Shown here piece after piece: positions 53,671 through 62,940 of a DNA stretch of 64,000 bases. How positions within the stretch are numbered: the first letter of the stretch is position 1; the number at the start of each line of letters is the position of its first letter. The DNA lies in contig JASCOF010000001.1 in NCBI GenBank assembly GCA_029960065.1, positions 1,116,001-1,180,000 of the forward strand, written 5' to 3'. This stretch comes from Flavobacteriaceae bacterium PS02336 (lineage in GTDB: Bacteria; Bacteroidota; Bacteroidia; Flavobacteriales; Flavobacteriaceae). The position numbers and the translations under genes were made by a program. Below the pieces are notes generated by a model. That model was not told the DNA's origin. It did not search any database and saw only the letters and a program-made list of their open reading frames with translations.

Positions 53671-55323
53671 CTATTTATCTAATACCGCAGGGAGAATATA
53701 ATTGCTCATTATTTTCTTGACCTGAGGATGTGCATAAGGCTGATTATAAGCAGTTGCCGTAACGACTACCACAAACGGAATGTTTTTAAAAATATACACT
53801 TTATTACCTCCGTTTCCGCTGCAGGCATAAGCTTCGTACGTTTTACCATTGATTTCAAAAACTTCTCTCCAAAATAAATAGCCGTATCCGCTGTGATTTT
53901 GGTTATCTGGAAAATAATTGGAGAACGATTTTTCAACCCATTTCTGAGGTAGAATCTGTCTGCCGTTCCATTTTCCTTTGTTTTGATAAAGCTGGCCGTA
54001 TTTGGCAAGTTCAAGTGTTTCTAATACTAAACCTCCGGCAGTGTTTGCTACTTTTTGCGGCGTGTACTGCCATTTATAATGCTGGATATCCAGCGGTTCA
54101 AAAAGTTTCTTTTCTGCATATGCTTCAAGTCCGCCGGGAACTTTTTGATTCAGGATATCTCCAATTACCACAACGCCGGCAGTAAAATAGTCCCATTGTT
54201 TTCCATTTCGTTTTGCTTTATCGATTGGAAGATCTAATGCAAATTTTAACCAGTTATCGGTCGGATACATATTTTCTTCGTTTCCAGGCGAATTTTCATC
54301 CTGATCAGAGCCTTCAAAACTAGAACTCATAGTAAGCAGATTCTTTAAGGTTACACTGTCTTTTGCAGGGCTGTAGTTGGTATAATTTTTAAGATTGTAA
54401 AATGTTTTTAACGATTGGTTTTCATTTTTAATATAACCTTCTTGAATAGCTATTCCTGTCATTGTAGAAGCAAATGATTTTCCAACCGAACGTGTGTCAT
54501 GCAGTGTTTTTCGGCTGGAGCCGTTAAAATATTCTTCCAATAACAATTTATTGTTTTTTATAACCACAATGCTTGTAATATTCTTGAAACGTTTTTCTAA
54601 TATTCTACCATTCATTTCCCTGATTAATTTTTCATCTTGTTTGTCAGTGGAAATTTCCCATCCGCTGTCTGTCGCTATAGGCTGGACAGCAGTCTGTTCT
54701 GGAGTTAATACAATAGGAGGGTTTGTAAAATCGATTTGTCCTTCGGCAATTACCGTTCCCGTTTTTATGCCGCTGGGAGTTTTTAGAAAAGGTCGTATTT
54801 CTATTTTTAAAAGGTGTTTTCCATCAAATAAGGCATCTTCACCGCCTTTAGCATAATAGAAACGTCCCCATAAAAAACGTCCCCAATTGTCTTCGTTAGT
54901 AACACTTATAAAAGGGAGTCGAAAAGTAATCCATTGGTTTTTGCTTGTTGGAGTTCCTGCTCCAGAATTCAGATTTTCGGTATAAATTACTTTACCATCT
55001 ACATAAAAAGTAAACTGAAAATTACCGTTTTGGATTAATTGTTCAGCTGTTAAATCTTTATCCAATTGATGCAGATAATTGGTTAATGAGTTGGCAAGAA
55101 AAATACGGGCATCAATTGTGTTTCCTTCTTTTAACTCAAAAGCAGTAATAAAATCTTTTTCAGAAAGCTGTTCAACAGGAATTGATTTTTCCAAAAAAAC
55201 AATTTTGCTTGCATATTGTGCTTGAAGTTTGTTTGTGACGGTATCAGGCTTTACAATATTTTGCGAAGACAAAGCAGTTAATCCCATCCATAAATATAAA
55301 ATTCCAGTTGCAAATATTCTCAT
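53671..55323 (-). CDS. Exported serine hydrolase of the beta-lactamase/PBP fold
   Basis: A 550-aa protein with a signal sequence (1-20, TALSSQ). The N-terminal 220 residues form a domain I do not name. The C-terminal half is class C beta-lactamase-like: TRSVGKSFASTMTGIAI with the SxxK Ser near 279, the Tyr region DYFTAGVVVIGDIL near 381, and GSGNGGNKVYIF near 505 as the KTG-like strand. Such enzymes are esterases, D-aminopeptidases or peptidases rather than drug-resistance enzymes as a rule. It is co-directional with the retropepsin-like gene. Confidence 0.85.
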   Translation of the reverse strand: MRIFATGILYLWMGLTALSSQNIVKPDTVTNKLQAQYASKIVFLEKSIPVEQLSEKDFITAFELKEGNTIDARIFLANSLTNYLHQLDKDLTAEQLIQNGNFQFTFYVDGKVIYTENLNSGAGTPTSKNQWITFRLPFISVTNEDNWGRFLWGRFYYAKGGEDALFDGKHLLKIEIRPFLKTPSGIKTGTVIAEGQIDFTNPPIVLTPEQTAVQPIATDSGWEISTDKQDEKLIREMNGRILEKRFKNITSIVVIKNNKLLLEEYFNGSSRKTLHDTRSVGKSFASTMTGIAIQEGYIKNENQSLKTFYNLKNYTNYSPAKDSVTLKNLLTMSSSFEGSDQDENSPGNEENMYPTDNWLKFALDLPIDKAKRNGKQWDYFTAGVVVIGDILNQKVPGGLEAYAEKKLFEPLDIQHYKWQYTPQKVANTAGGLVLETLELAKYGQLYQNKGKWNGRQILPQKWVEKSFSNYFPDNQNHSGYGYLFWREVFEINGKTYEAYACSGNGGNKVYIFKNIPFVVVVTATAYNQPYAHPQVKKIMSNYILPAVLDK

Positions 55324-55455
55324 GTTTATGTTTTTAATTGAGCAGTAAAACTAGTAACAACCAGAACACTGGTATAGAATGAAATTAACATCACAGTTTA
55401 TTTGTACTTTGTTTTTAATAAAAGTTACACCAGCTAATCAAATTTAATATAGAAT

Positions 55456-56262
55456 TTAAATAATCAGTTTTCGATAACTTGAAGGTGTAATTCCTATATT
55501 TTCCTTGAAACATCTGTTGAAATGACTTTGATCGGAAAATCCTGTTTCAAGTGCAATTTCAACAAGCGAGTTTTTAGGATTTGATAGTAATCCGAGTGAC
55601 TTCTGCACCTTAATTTTTCGAATATATTCTCCCAATGAACATCCAAAATATTTTGGAAAATAGCGGGAAAGATGAACAGGATGTATTCCTAAAACTGCAG
55701 CAAGTGAGAGAAGCGAAAAATTCTCTGGAATATCTTCATGTAAAATTTCCTTTAATGGTTTAATCCAATTTGGAACAGAAAGTGGCTTAAACGTATTCTT
55801 ATTGTCAATACTTTCCAAGACTTCAATCAATAAACTATTCATGCAGATAGAGCTGCTGTAATCGCCTGTTTTACTTTCTTTAAAAAGTTTGTAAAAAAGC
55901 AGTTGAACAGTGGGGTTTTTAATGGAAATACTTCCTTGAAAATGCTCTAAATTTAGTTCATGCTGCTGAAACCAATTTTGGTCTATTTCGATATGGAAAC
56001 CTCTTGTGAATCCGGGCGGTTTTATATTGTAATGAGAATCATCCCAATTGTGAAACAAAAGACTGCCTTGTGAACAATGGTAAGTTTCTTTTTTATTTCC
56101 CTCTACTACCTGACCTTGAAGAATAAAGGTAAAATAAGGTTTTTCATGATAGTGCCAATCCACTTTATCATGTGTATAGACAGTATCTGTAATGGTTAAT
56201 CCATCAAGATTAATGAGACTATTGGTTTCACCAAAAAACTCGCCTGTTCTTAAAGCTTTCAT
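55456..56262 (-). CDS. AraC-family regulator with cupin sensor
   Basis: A 268-aa regulator. The N-terminal cupin is DWHYHEKPYFTFILQGQVVEG near 36-56 and CSQGSLLFHNWDDSHYNIK. The C-terminal AraC domain has FSLLSLAAVLGIHPVHLSRYFPK and SLVEIALETGFSDQSHFNRCFKENIGITPSSYRK. It is unrelated in sensor half to the three island AraC proteins. It lies next to the serine hydrolase gene and could regulate it. Confidence 0.9.
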   Translation of the reverse strand: MKALRTGEFFGETNSLINLDGLTITDTVYTHDKVDWHYHEKPYFTFILQGQVVEGNKKETYHCSQGSLLFHNWDDSHYNIKPPGFTRGFHIEIDQNWFQQHELNLEHFQGSISIKNPTVQLLFYKLFKESKTGDYSSSICMNSLLIEVLESIDNKNTFKPLSVPNWIKPLKEILHEDIPENFSLLSLAAVLGIHPVHLSRYFPKYFGCSLGEYIRKIKVQKSLGLLSNPKNSLVEIALETGFSDQSHFNRCFKENIGITPSSYRKLII

Positions 56263-56343
56263 ACCTTTTGTAATGGATCATTAATTACTGCAATTTAATA
56301 AAAGTAAAAGTAATACGCATAAATTTCAAATTTGAAAAATATA

Positions 56344-56856
56344 TTAAAAGTATTTTAATTCTTCTTCAAAGCCTTTTCCGGCTCGAATTAAAGCAACGCG
56401 CGGACTTTTAACGAATTCAATCAGTCCGTTTTTCATCAATAGACTTATTAGAAGATCAATTTCTTTTTCCTCTGCAGAAACTTCAAATACAATATAATCT
56501 CTTTCGAGAACTCTGTATTTTGCATTATGTTTTTGCATTAATTCTTGAACATTATCTTGAGTTGCTTCATGGGTTGGAAGTTTAATTAAAGCGGTCTGTG
56601 TGTGCACTATTTCGGTATTTGTATTCAAATAACATTTATACACATCAATGATTTTTTCGATCTGTAAGGCTAGGTTTCTTACTGTTTCTAAGGTTTCTGT
56701 TACAACAATTGTAAATCGGTACATACCGTTAATTTCACAAAGAGAAATATTGAAACTTTCAAAACTGATTTTTCTTCTCGAAAAAATAACAGCGGTTTTA
56801 TTGACTAATCCCATTTGATCTTCAGTGTAAAATGTTAAGGTGTATTGCTCTTTCAT
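56344..56856 (-). CDS. ilvN: Acetolactate synthase small subunit (orphan)
   Basis: A 170-aa regulatory subunit of acetohydroxyacid synthase, which gives the catalytic subunit valine feedback. The N-terminal ACT domain is YTLTFYTEDQMGLVNKTAVIFSRR at 4-27, followed by the second domain typical of IlvN/IlvH (KYRVLERDYIVFEVSAEEKEIDLLISLL near 112-139). No ilvB or other branched-chain gene adjoins it. Upstream lie two tandem Ile-rich leader peptides and terminators, which fit control by isoleucine supply. Confidence 0.85.
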   Translation of the reverse strand: MKEQYTLTFYTEDQMGLVNKTAVIFSRRKISFESFNISLCEINGMYRFTIVVTETLETVRNLALQIEKIIDVYKCYLNTNTEIVHTQTALIKLPTHEATQDNVQELMQKHNAKYRVLERDYIVFEVSAEEKEIDLLISLLMKNGLIEFVKSPRVALIRAGKGFEEELKYF

Positions 56857-56925
56857 TAGATATTTTAATGCTTATTTGTTAGTGATTTGTTTTTAGTTTT
56901 TATGGAATGGTTTTCAATTAGGATC

Positions 56926-56961
56926 AAAAAAAAACCTTTCTCAGCAGTATGAGAAAGGTTT
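56926..56961 (-). terminator. Attenuator terminator 2, directly before ilvN
   Basis: Minus strand: AAACCTTTCTCA / TGAGAAAGGTTT, 12-bp perfect arms with a 6-base loop, followed by a T-run. It lies between leader peptide 2 and the ilvN start at 56856. Confidence 0.9.
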
Positions 56962-56984
56962 CTATTAGACAATATAATCCTGAC

Positions 56985-57047
56985 TCATCGCGAGAGATGA
57001 ATAATGATAATAATAATAATGCTGATAATAATTACTGTGTTTTTCAT
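56985..57047 (-). CDS. Ile-rich leader peptide 2
   Basis: A 20-aa ORF, MKNTVIIISIIIIIIIHLSR, with ten Ile codons (mostly ATT) and a Val. It is followed by terminator 2 about 23 bp on. This is the classic layout of a ribosome-mediated attenuator sensing Ile-tRNA. Confidence 0.88.
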   Translation of the reverse strand: MKNTVIIISIIIIIIIHLSR

Positions 57048-57061
57048 GTTAGTGCTAAACG

Positions 57062-57088
57062 AAAAAACCTCCCGAGAAGGGAGGTTTT
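57062..57088 (-). terminator. Attenuator terminator 1
   Basis: Minus strand: AAAACCTCCC / GGGAGGTTTT with a 5-7 base loop and T-run. It lies between leader peptide 1 and leader peptide 2, so each leader has its own terminator. Confidence 0.9.
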
Positions 57089-57127
57089 AAATTTGTACTG
57101 TAATACTTTTATATAAAATTCCCTTTA

Positions 57128-57187
57128 CTAATATCGGTCGATAATAATAGCGTTGATAATAATAAGAGAAATAATTTGATTGCTCAT
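57128..57187 (-). CDS. Ile-rich leader peptide 1
   Basis: A 19-aa ORF, MSNQIISLIIINAIIIDRY, with eight Ile codons. It is followed about 40 bp on by terminator 1. Together with leader 2 it forms a tandem attenuator in front of ilvN. Confidence 0.85.
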   Translation of the reverse strand: MSNQIISLIIINAIIIDRY

Positions 57188-57205
57188 TTGTTCCATTGTG
57201 AGGCG

Positions 57206-57213
57206 CAAATATA
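57206..57213 (-). promoter_or_regulatory. Possible -7 element for the ilv leader
   Basis: TATATTTG on the minus strand matches TAnnTTTG and lies 19 bp before leader peptide 1. No convincing -33 TTG was seen at standard spacing. Confidence 0.4.
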
Positions 57214-57495
57214 TTGTTTTTTCCTAAATAAAATATTTTATTTCTGTTTTTCAGCAGGAATGTTCCAAGGAAGATTTTCACTTTACGTTTCGATTTTGCA
57301 TTTCAGGATAGCACAACCTTATCATTTTGAACTGCCAGCCTTATCATTTTGATAAGTATTTATAATATGAATAAAAAGCGTGTTCTAGCGTATTTTGTTG
57401 ATAGATAGTGTCTTGTACTCTTTTAAGATGTTTTTGGTACAGCCTTTGTTTTAGAGCTTTTCACAAATTAACATGTTCATAAAGTAATAGAAAAA

Positions 57496-57642
57496 ATGAA
57501 AAGCAATCCAACAAGAAGCAAGCAGATTACAAAACAATATTTATCAAATAAACCAACACAGAATAAAGACCGAATTGTCAATTTAATGGTATTTACAATC
57601 GTTTTCTTTATTGCTCTTTTACTGATCTCACAAATAGTTTAA
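57496..57642 (+). CDS. Small single-pass membrane protein
   Basis: A 48-aa ORF. A basic N-terminal half (MKSNPTRSKQITKQYLSNK) is followed by one hydrophobic helix (LMVFTIVFFIALLLISQIV). It lies 14 bp before the GNAT gene and may be translated from the same message. No family recognised. Confidence 0.5.
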   Translation: MKSNPTRSKQITKQYLSNKPTQNKDRIVNLMVFTIVFFIALLLISQIV

Positions 57643-57656
57643 ATCAATTGAAGTTT

Positions 57657-58268
57657 ATGAAAACTATAGAGTACGCAAAAGATGTAAACGCTGTCTTAGT
57701 AAATCTGGAAACGGAGGAATCATTTGATTTTAGTATCGAAAAAGCGAGAGCATCCCACACATTTTGGATCAAAGAAATCTGTGAAGTTACCTCATCATCG
57801 GCTATTGCACGCGGAACAGGTATTTCTGGCCGCTCTCGAGAAATGCTAGAATCAAAAATGATTAAAGGAGAAGCCATTATAGCATTTGCTTCAGATGGAA
57901 GATGGGCTGGTTTTTCCTTTATTTCTTCTTGGGAAAATGGAAAATTCGTATCGAACTCCGGATTAATTGTAGCACCTGAGTTTAGACATACGGGACTGGC
58001 TAAAAAAATTAAAAGAAAAATTTTTGAACTGAGCCGTGAAAAATATCCCGATGCACAAATATTCAGTTTAACCTCTGGTCTTGCTGTTATGAAAATGAAT
58101 CATGAACTGGGCTTTGAACCCGTAACTTATTCTGAGCTGACTAATGATGAACAGTTTTGGGAAAATTGTAAAACCTGTGTCAATTGTCCAATATTAGCCA
58201 GCAAAGAACGAAAAAACTGTTTGTGTACGGCAATGCTTTATGATCCGAAAAAAGATAAAAAAGGATAA
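57657..58268 (+). CDS. GNAT-family N-acetyltransferase with Cys-rich tail
   Basis: A 203-aa acetyltransferase from ATG 57657. The acetyl-CoA binding region is GLIVAPEFRHTGLAKKIKRKIFE near 101-123. The C-terminal tail has a Cys cluster, CKTCVNCPILASKERKNCLC near 174-193, which could bind a metal. Similar proteins occur beside arginine-biosynthesis genes in Bacteroidota, but none is visible here. Substrate not determined. Confidence 0.85.
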   Translation: MKTIEYAKDVNAVLVNLETEESFDFSIEKARASHTFWIKEICEVTSSSAIARGTGISGRSREMLESKMIKGEAIIAFASDGRWAGFSFISSWENGKFVSNSGLIVAPEFRHTGLAKKIKRKIFELSREKYPDAQIFSLTSGLAVMKMNHELGFEPVTYSELTNDEQFWENCKTCVNCPILASKERKNCLCTAMLYDPKKDKKG

Positions 58269-58271
58269 GGT

Positions 58272-59678
58272 TTAAACTTCTTGATTAATTGAGGCTTTCA
58301 GCATTAAATAATGAAGGTCTATATTCTTGACAAAAGGTTTTAATAATTCACTTCCAGGACCATACATTGCCAGTTCAACATAATCGCCAGAATGATCCAT
58401 ACTGATCCATCCAACATTATTATGCTTTTTCTGAATCTCTGAATAGGTTTTGAAAGGAAGTTTTTTATAATTGTATAAACCATCTTCCTGTTTTTCAAGT
58501 CCCGAATAAAAATTCAATAAGTGTTTGGCTTCATCATCCGTTAAACTTATATTATTAGTTTCTTTAATCCAGTCTTTAATCTGCTGTAAATTAAAATCGG
58601 CATGAATAGCATTCAAAATGTATTCGTTAGTGTACTTATAATCTGCAATACTGTTGAAGTTTTTTACAGCATCGGCGCCGTATATAAGTCCAGGATTTGC
58701 GTTTCCGTGGTCTGTAGTAATAATTACTAGTGTTTCATTGTCTTTTTCGGCAAAATCAATCGCGGTTTTTACCGCTTCATCAAAAGCCAGCTGATCGTGA
58801 ATTAAAGCAGCAATATCATTGGCATGCGCCGCCCAATCTACTTTTCCGCCTTCAATCATAAGTACAAAGCCATTTTCATGATCTTTCATTTGGTTGATTG
58901 CAGCAGTGCTCATTTGGGCTAGAGTAGGTGTCTGCTGTAGTTCTGGAATACTGTTTCGGTCAATCGTGTAAGGAAGAGCCCCAGTATTAAAGACGCCGAG
59001 TGTTTTCTGTCCTTTTTTGATGTTTTCTAAATCTGATTTTCCTTTTAGGATTTGATATCCTTTTTCTTCGTAAATCTTATAAATATCTTTTTTATCCGCT
59101 CTCTTTGAAGCATTGAAAAATTCGTCACCACCACCCATCATAACGTCCAGTCCAAGATTGGCATACATTTCGGCAATTTCATTTTCAGCATTTCGGCTGT
59201 CTGAATTCACGCAGAAACCTGCTGGTGTTGCATGTGTTATCGTCACCGTTGTAACGCAGCCGGCCTTTTTTCCTGCATTTTTAAATTTCTGCCAGATTGG
59301 AAGGTATTTTTCTCCATTTGGACCAATATTCAGTACGCCATTTTTAACACGGTGACCGCCTCCAAAAGAGGAACTTGCGGCTGCAGAATCGGTAACCGCA
59401 GAACTTGCAGACGCCGTATCCATTAAAGCTCTTGAAACTTTGTTTTCCAGATAGAGATTCATCCAGTTTCCATTCTTCCCTAAAATATTTTGAGAATACA
59501 GATTAGCCATCTGAAGTGTCCCAGAACTCATTCCGTCACTAATCAGGAAAATAATATTTTTTGCTTTTTTACTTTTTTTGGCTGCCGATTCTAAATCATT
59601 AGCAAGAATAACCGATGGACTGAGTGTAAAAAGTCCTGTTAATAGTGTTGAACCTTTTAAAAATCTGCGTCTGTTCAT
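58272..59678 (-). CDS. Alkaline phosphatase with Tat signal
   Basis: A 469-aa PhoA-family phosphomonoesterase. I start at ATG 59678, which gives the twin-arginine leader MNRRRFLKGSTLLTGLFTLS; the longer upstream frame adds 12 residues before it. Metal and nucleophile motifs are FLISDGMSSG near 45, DTASASSAVTDSAAASSSFGG with the nucleophile Ser near 90, TITHATPAGF, MIEGGKVDWAAHAND near 272-286, ITTDHGNAN near 318 and SMDHSGDYV near 430. It releases phosphate from organic phosphate in the periplasm. It converges on the GNAT gene with only 3 bp between stops. Confidence 0.92.
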   Translation of the reverse strand: MNRRRFLKGSTLLTGLFTLSPSVILANDLESAAKKSKKAKNIIFLISDGMSSGTLQMANLYSQNILGKNGNWMNLYLENKVSRALMDTASASSAVTDSAAASSSFGGGHRVKNGVLNIGPNGEKYLPIWQKFKNAGKKAGCVTTVTITHATPAGFCVNSDSRNAENEIAEMYANLGLDVMMGGGDEFFNASKRADKKDIYKIYEEKGYQILKGKSDLENIKKGQKTLGVFNTGALPYTIDRNSIPELQQTPTLAQMSTAAINQMKDHENGFVLMIEGGKVDWAAHANDIAALIHDQLAFDEAVKTAIDFAEKDNETLVIITTDHGNANPGLIYGADAVKNFNSIADYKYTNEYILNAIHADFNLQQIKDWIKETNNISLTDDEAKHLLNFYSGLEKQEDGLYNYKKLPFKTYSEIQKKHNNVGWISMDHSGDYVELAMYGPGSELLKPFVKNIDLHYLMLKASINQEV

Positions 59679-59794
59679 TTTTGATTTGTTTAATGGAATG
59701 TAAATTAAAAACATTTTAAAATCTAACGCAACATTATTGCATTAAATAATTGTTTTGTTTTTATGAATTCAATTTTTCAAATCAAATAATAAGC

Positions 59795-60307
59795 CTATTT
59801 ATGAAGTGTTTTTTCAAAAGCCTTTCTAGGTGTTCCTCTAAAAGTTACTTCACCGCAATACACATAACCCTGTTTTTCAAATATTTTAAGCATGCCAATA
59901 TTATCAAAGTTCGTGTCTGCTTTAATGCTGAAAATAGAATTTGAAATGGCGTACTCCTCCATGTATTGCAGCATTTTTTGTGCAAGGCCCTGACCTAGAT
60001 ACTTATCGGATATTGCCACTCGATGCATTACAATAAAATCATCATTGGTAAGCCATTTGCCTTGAATGTTGGCATATTCAGGCTCATCGTTAATTAAAAC
60101 GGCTGCGTAGCCCACAATAGTTTCGTCTTGATTTACAAGTACAAAACCATTTCCGTTACTGATATCTTTTTGAACTACGTTAGGATTTGGGTAACCATCC
60201 TGCCATTGGTTACTGCCTTCTTCTTTTCTTCTTTGAATGGCGCTTTCCAAAATAGCCCAAATTTCCTGATGTTCTTCTGTTTTTGCTTTTCTAAATGTAT
60301 ATTGCAT
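59795..60307 (-). CDS. GNAT-family N-acetyltransferase
   Basis: A 170-aa acetyltransferase. The acetyl-CoA loop is VAISDKYLGQGLAQKMLQYMEEYA near 96-119, followed by IKADTNFDNIGMLKIFEKQGYVYCGEV near 125-151, the usual C-terminal pattern. Substrate unknown. Single-gene unit. Confidence 0.88.
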   Translation of the reverse strand: MQYTFRKAKTEEHQEIWAILESAIQRRKEEGSNQWQDGYPNPNVVQKDISNGNGFVLVNQDETIVGYAAVLINDEPEYANIQGKWLTNDDFIVMHRVAISDKYLGQGLAQKMLQYMEEYAISNSIFSIKADTNFDNIGMLKIFEKQGYVYCGEVTFRGTPRKAFEKTLHK

Positions 60308-60504
60308 TTTATTTAATTGTGAGATAATTTAATTCTGCTGTTTGTTTTTAAAATAATGAAATGATTTCAAGATCATAAGCAAACATTTAGCCTGTATGCG
60401 TGTTCTGAGAAAAAATATCTTAATGAAAAACCAAAGTTAAAGAAATATTCATTCTCAATTATGATGCGTATATTTGGAATTATAAATAACAAGAAGTGTA
60501 AGCT

Positions 60505-61527
60505 ATGAAAAAAATAGGATTTTTATCGTTTGGACACTGGGCCAATCATCCTTCCTATAAAGCGCGTACAGCTGCAGATACACTGCTTCAATCTATTGAC
60601 TTGGCTGTTGCCGCAGAAGAAATTGGTATAGATGGCGCTTATTTCCGTGTTCATCATTTTGCCCAGCAGTTGGCATCTCCATTTCCTTTGCTTTCGGCTA
60701 TTGGTGCCAAGACAAACAAAATAGAGATTGGAACAGGAGTAATCGATATGCGATACGAAAATCCGCTTTACATGGTGGAAGATGCTGGTGCAGCAGATAT
60801 AATTTCAGAAGGACGTTTGCAACTAGGAATCAGCAGAGGATCACCAGAACAAGTTATTGATGGCTGGCGTTCTTTTGGTTATGAACCTGAAGCAGGTGAA
60901 ACCGATGCCGATATGGGACGTAAAAAAGCTTTAGAATTTTTGGATAAATTAAGCGGAGAAGGTTTCGCAGAACCAAATCCGTATCCGATGTTTCCAAATC
61001 CACCCGGACTGTTGCGTCTTGAACCATATTCTGAAGGATTGAGAGAAAGAATCTGGTGGGGAGCCGCATCTAATGCTACCGCAGTTTGGGCAGCCGAAAA
61101 CGGAATGCATCTGCAGAGTTCTACTTTAAAGTTTGACGAAAATGGGAAACCATTCCATATTCAACAGGCAGAACAAATCAGAATTTATAAAGAAGCATGG
61201 AAAAAAGCTGGTCATGACCGTGAACCAAGAGTTTCGGTAAGCCGATCTATATTTGCTTTAATGAATGATCAGGATAAATTCTATTTTGGAGAGCAAGGTA
61301 AAGGTGCTGATAGTTTTGGTTATATCGAAAGTGATAAACGTGCCATTTTTGGTAGAAGCTATGCTGCTGAACCAGAAAAACTGATAAAACAGCTGGCTGA
61401 GGATGAAGCCATTCAGGAAGCAGACACATTATTGCTTACAATTCCGAATACTTTAGGAGTTGATTATAATGTGCATATATTGTCGGCTATATTAGAACAT
61501 ATCGCTCCAGAGTTAGGCTGGCGTTAG
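60505..61527 (+). CDS. LLM-class flavin-dependent oxidoreductase
   Basis: A 340-aa luciferase-like monooxygenase-fold protein. It starts MKKIGFLSFGHW, with AEEIGIDGAYFRVHHFAQQLASPF near 36-59, IEIGTGVIDMRYENPLYMVEDAG near 73-95 and GRLQLGISRGSPEQV near 102-116. Family members use reduced FMN or F420, and FMN is expected here. Substrate unknown. The terminator at 61556 follows. Confidence 0.9.
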   Translation: MKKIGFLSFGHWANHPSYKARTAADTLLQSIDLAVAAEEIGIDGAYFRVHHFAQQLASPFPLLSAIGAKTNKIEIGTGVIDMRYENPLYMVEDAGAADIISEGRLQLGISRGSPEQVIDGWRSFGYEPEAGETDADMGRKKALEFLDKLSGEGFAEPNPYPMFPNPPGLLRLEPYSEGLRERIWWGAASNATAVWAAENGMHLQSSTLKFDENGKPFHIQQAEQIRIYKEAWKKAGHDREPRVSVSRSIFALMNDQDKFYFGEQGKGADSFGYIESDKRAIFGRSYAAEPEKLIKQLAEDEAIQEADTLLLTIPNTLGVDYNVHILSAILEHIAPELGWR

Positions 61528-61555
61528 AATTTAATTAAAAGTATCTACAATTAAA

Positions 61556-61587
61556 AAGGGCTATCTCGACTTTAGAGATGGCCCTTC
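61556..61587 (+). terminator. Bidirectional terminator-like hairpin
   Basis: AAGGGCTATCTC / GAGATGGCCCTT (one mismatch) with a 7-base loop and a short T-rich tail, 29 bp past the LLM stop and 60 bp past the end of the opposing 61-aa ORF. Confidence 0.75.
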
Positions 61588-61648
61588 TTACAATAGTGTT
61601 CCAAAAGCATTACTAATTCTAAAAATGTAAAAATATTTTCTGAGTAGT

Positions 61649-61834
61649 TTATAATTCGATAGGATCTTCATTTTTCGAATTACAATCTACATTACTTTGT
61701 GGTGCTTCATCCCAATCTCCCCAATCTCCCTGATAGATTTTTAAACATACTAATTCATCATTATCAACAGAATAAATTTTTGTATGAGAAATGGTGCAGT
61801 ATTTTTTGTCGCGGTCTGTTTTTAAATTTTCCAT
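61649..61834 (-). CDS. Hypothetical 61-aa acidic protein
   Basis: A small protein, MENLKTDRDKKYCTISHTKI at the start and a Trp/Asp-rich centre (YQGDWGDWDEAPQSN). No known domain. It is an isolated ORF with a plausible start and terminator-like hairpin downstream. Confidence 0.5.
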   Translation of the reverse strand: MENLKTDRDKKYCTISHTKIYSVDNDELVCLKIYQGDWGDWDEAPQSNVDCNSKNEDPIEL

Positions 61835-62128
61835 TGCTTAGATATTTAGAAGTTAATTAAAACAATCTGGTCATTGTATTTTGTGAGGGTTAATGGCAAT
61901 GTTATATTTTTTTTATTTCTAACTAATTGATTAAAATTCAAATAATTAATTCTTTTTCTTGAGTGTAAAATTAGACTTACTCTTTGAATTAAAATATCAT
62001 AATTTTACTGTTAGACTTTCATAATTCCCATTTTTCGTTTCTGATATTGAATTGCTAAACTAAAAAACGTGTTGGACCGCTTTGCAATAGAAATAAATTA
62101 AGAGATTTGAATGGAGTAACTTCTTGAT

Positions 62129-62761
62129 TTAAAATTTATTAGGCTTGCTAACGTATTTATTTCCTTTAATAAAAAAGCGCCACGGCAAAAGAGCGTGTTC
62201 CTCTGCATAAGCAATGCCAACACGAGGGACAGCGGCAATTTCATCTTCTGAATATCGAGTGCCGTAATCTTCAATCCAAACTTCATCTCCACATAGCTCC
62301 TTTTTATTGAAAGACGCATCTATTCCAAGCGCCTTTGCAGCAGATCCTGGGCCAGAGGAAATCGATGCTTTAGATGCAGGAATATTTCTTCTTTCTTCTA
62401 TAATTTCTATTCCTTTAAATGGTTCAATTGCTCTAATTAAAACGGCATGCGGTTCTCCTTCGGCAGCACTTACAATATTGAACAAATGATGAATTCCGTA
62501 ACACAAATAAACATAAGAAACGCCGCCAGAACCGAACATAATCTCTGTTCTGTTAGTACGTCTTCCTCCATATGCGTGAGAAGCTTTGTCTTGAACTCCA
62601 AAATAAGCTTCGGTTTCTACAATAATACCGCTGGTTATTTTTCCATCAATCTGAGTACAAAGCACTTTTCCTAAAAGATCTTTTGCCAGAAAAATGACAT
62701 CAGGATTTAGATAATAAGAAAAGGGCAGTTTGGATGGATATTTTGAAAAATCTTTGTTCAT
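62129..62761 (-). CDS. 3-methyladenine DNA glycosylase (AAG/MPG family)
   Basis: A 210-aa base-excision glycosylase that removes alkylated purines. VIFLAKDLLGKVLCTQIDG near 23-41, the catalytic Glu in GIIVETEAYFGVQDKASHAYGGRRTNR near 46-72, and VYLCYGIHHLFNIVSA near 86-101 are diagnostic. SSGPGSAAKALGID lies near 138. Full-length for the family. Single-gene unit. Confidence 0.94.
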   Translation of the reverse strand: MNKDFSKYPSKLPFSYYLNPDVIFLAKDLLGKVLCTQIDGKITSGIIVETEAYFGVQDKASHAYGGRRTNRTEIMFGSGGVSYVYLCYGIHHLFNIVSAAEGEPHAVLIRAIEPFKGIEIIEERRNIPASKASISSGPGSAAKALGIDASFNKKELCGDEVWIEDYGTRYSEDEIAAVPRVGIAYAEEHALLPWRFFIKGNKYVSKPNKF

Positions 62762-62940
62762 TTGAATTATGATTTATAAAAAAGGAATTGATTTTTAAAT
62801 TTAAAAAATAATGAGATCATTTCGATATAATTGTATTTCGTTTAATTCTTGTGCTAGTTTTATAACTTTTAGAAGGGATTCTATAAGCATGGATTTTGAG
62901 ATTTCAAGTAATTTTATGAAAACTTAAAAACTACGAGATT

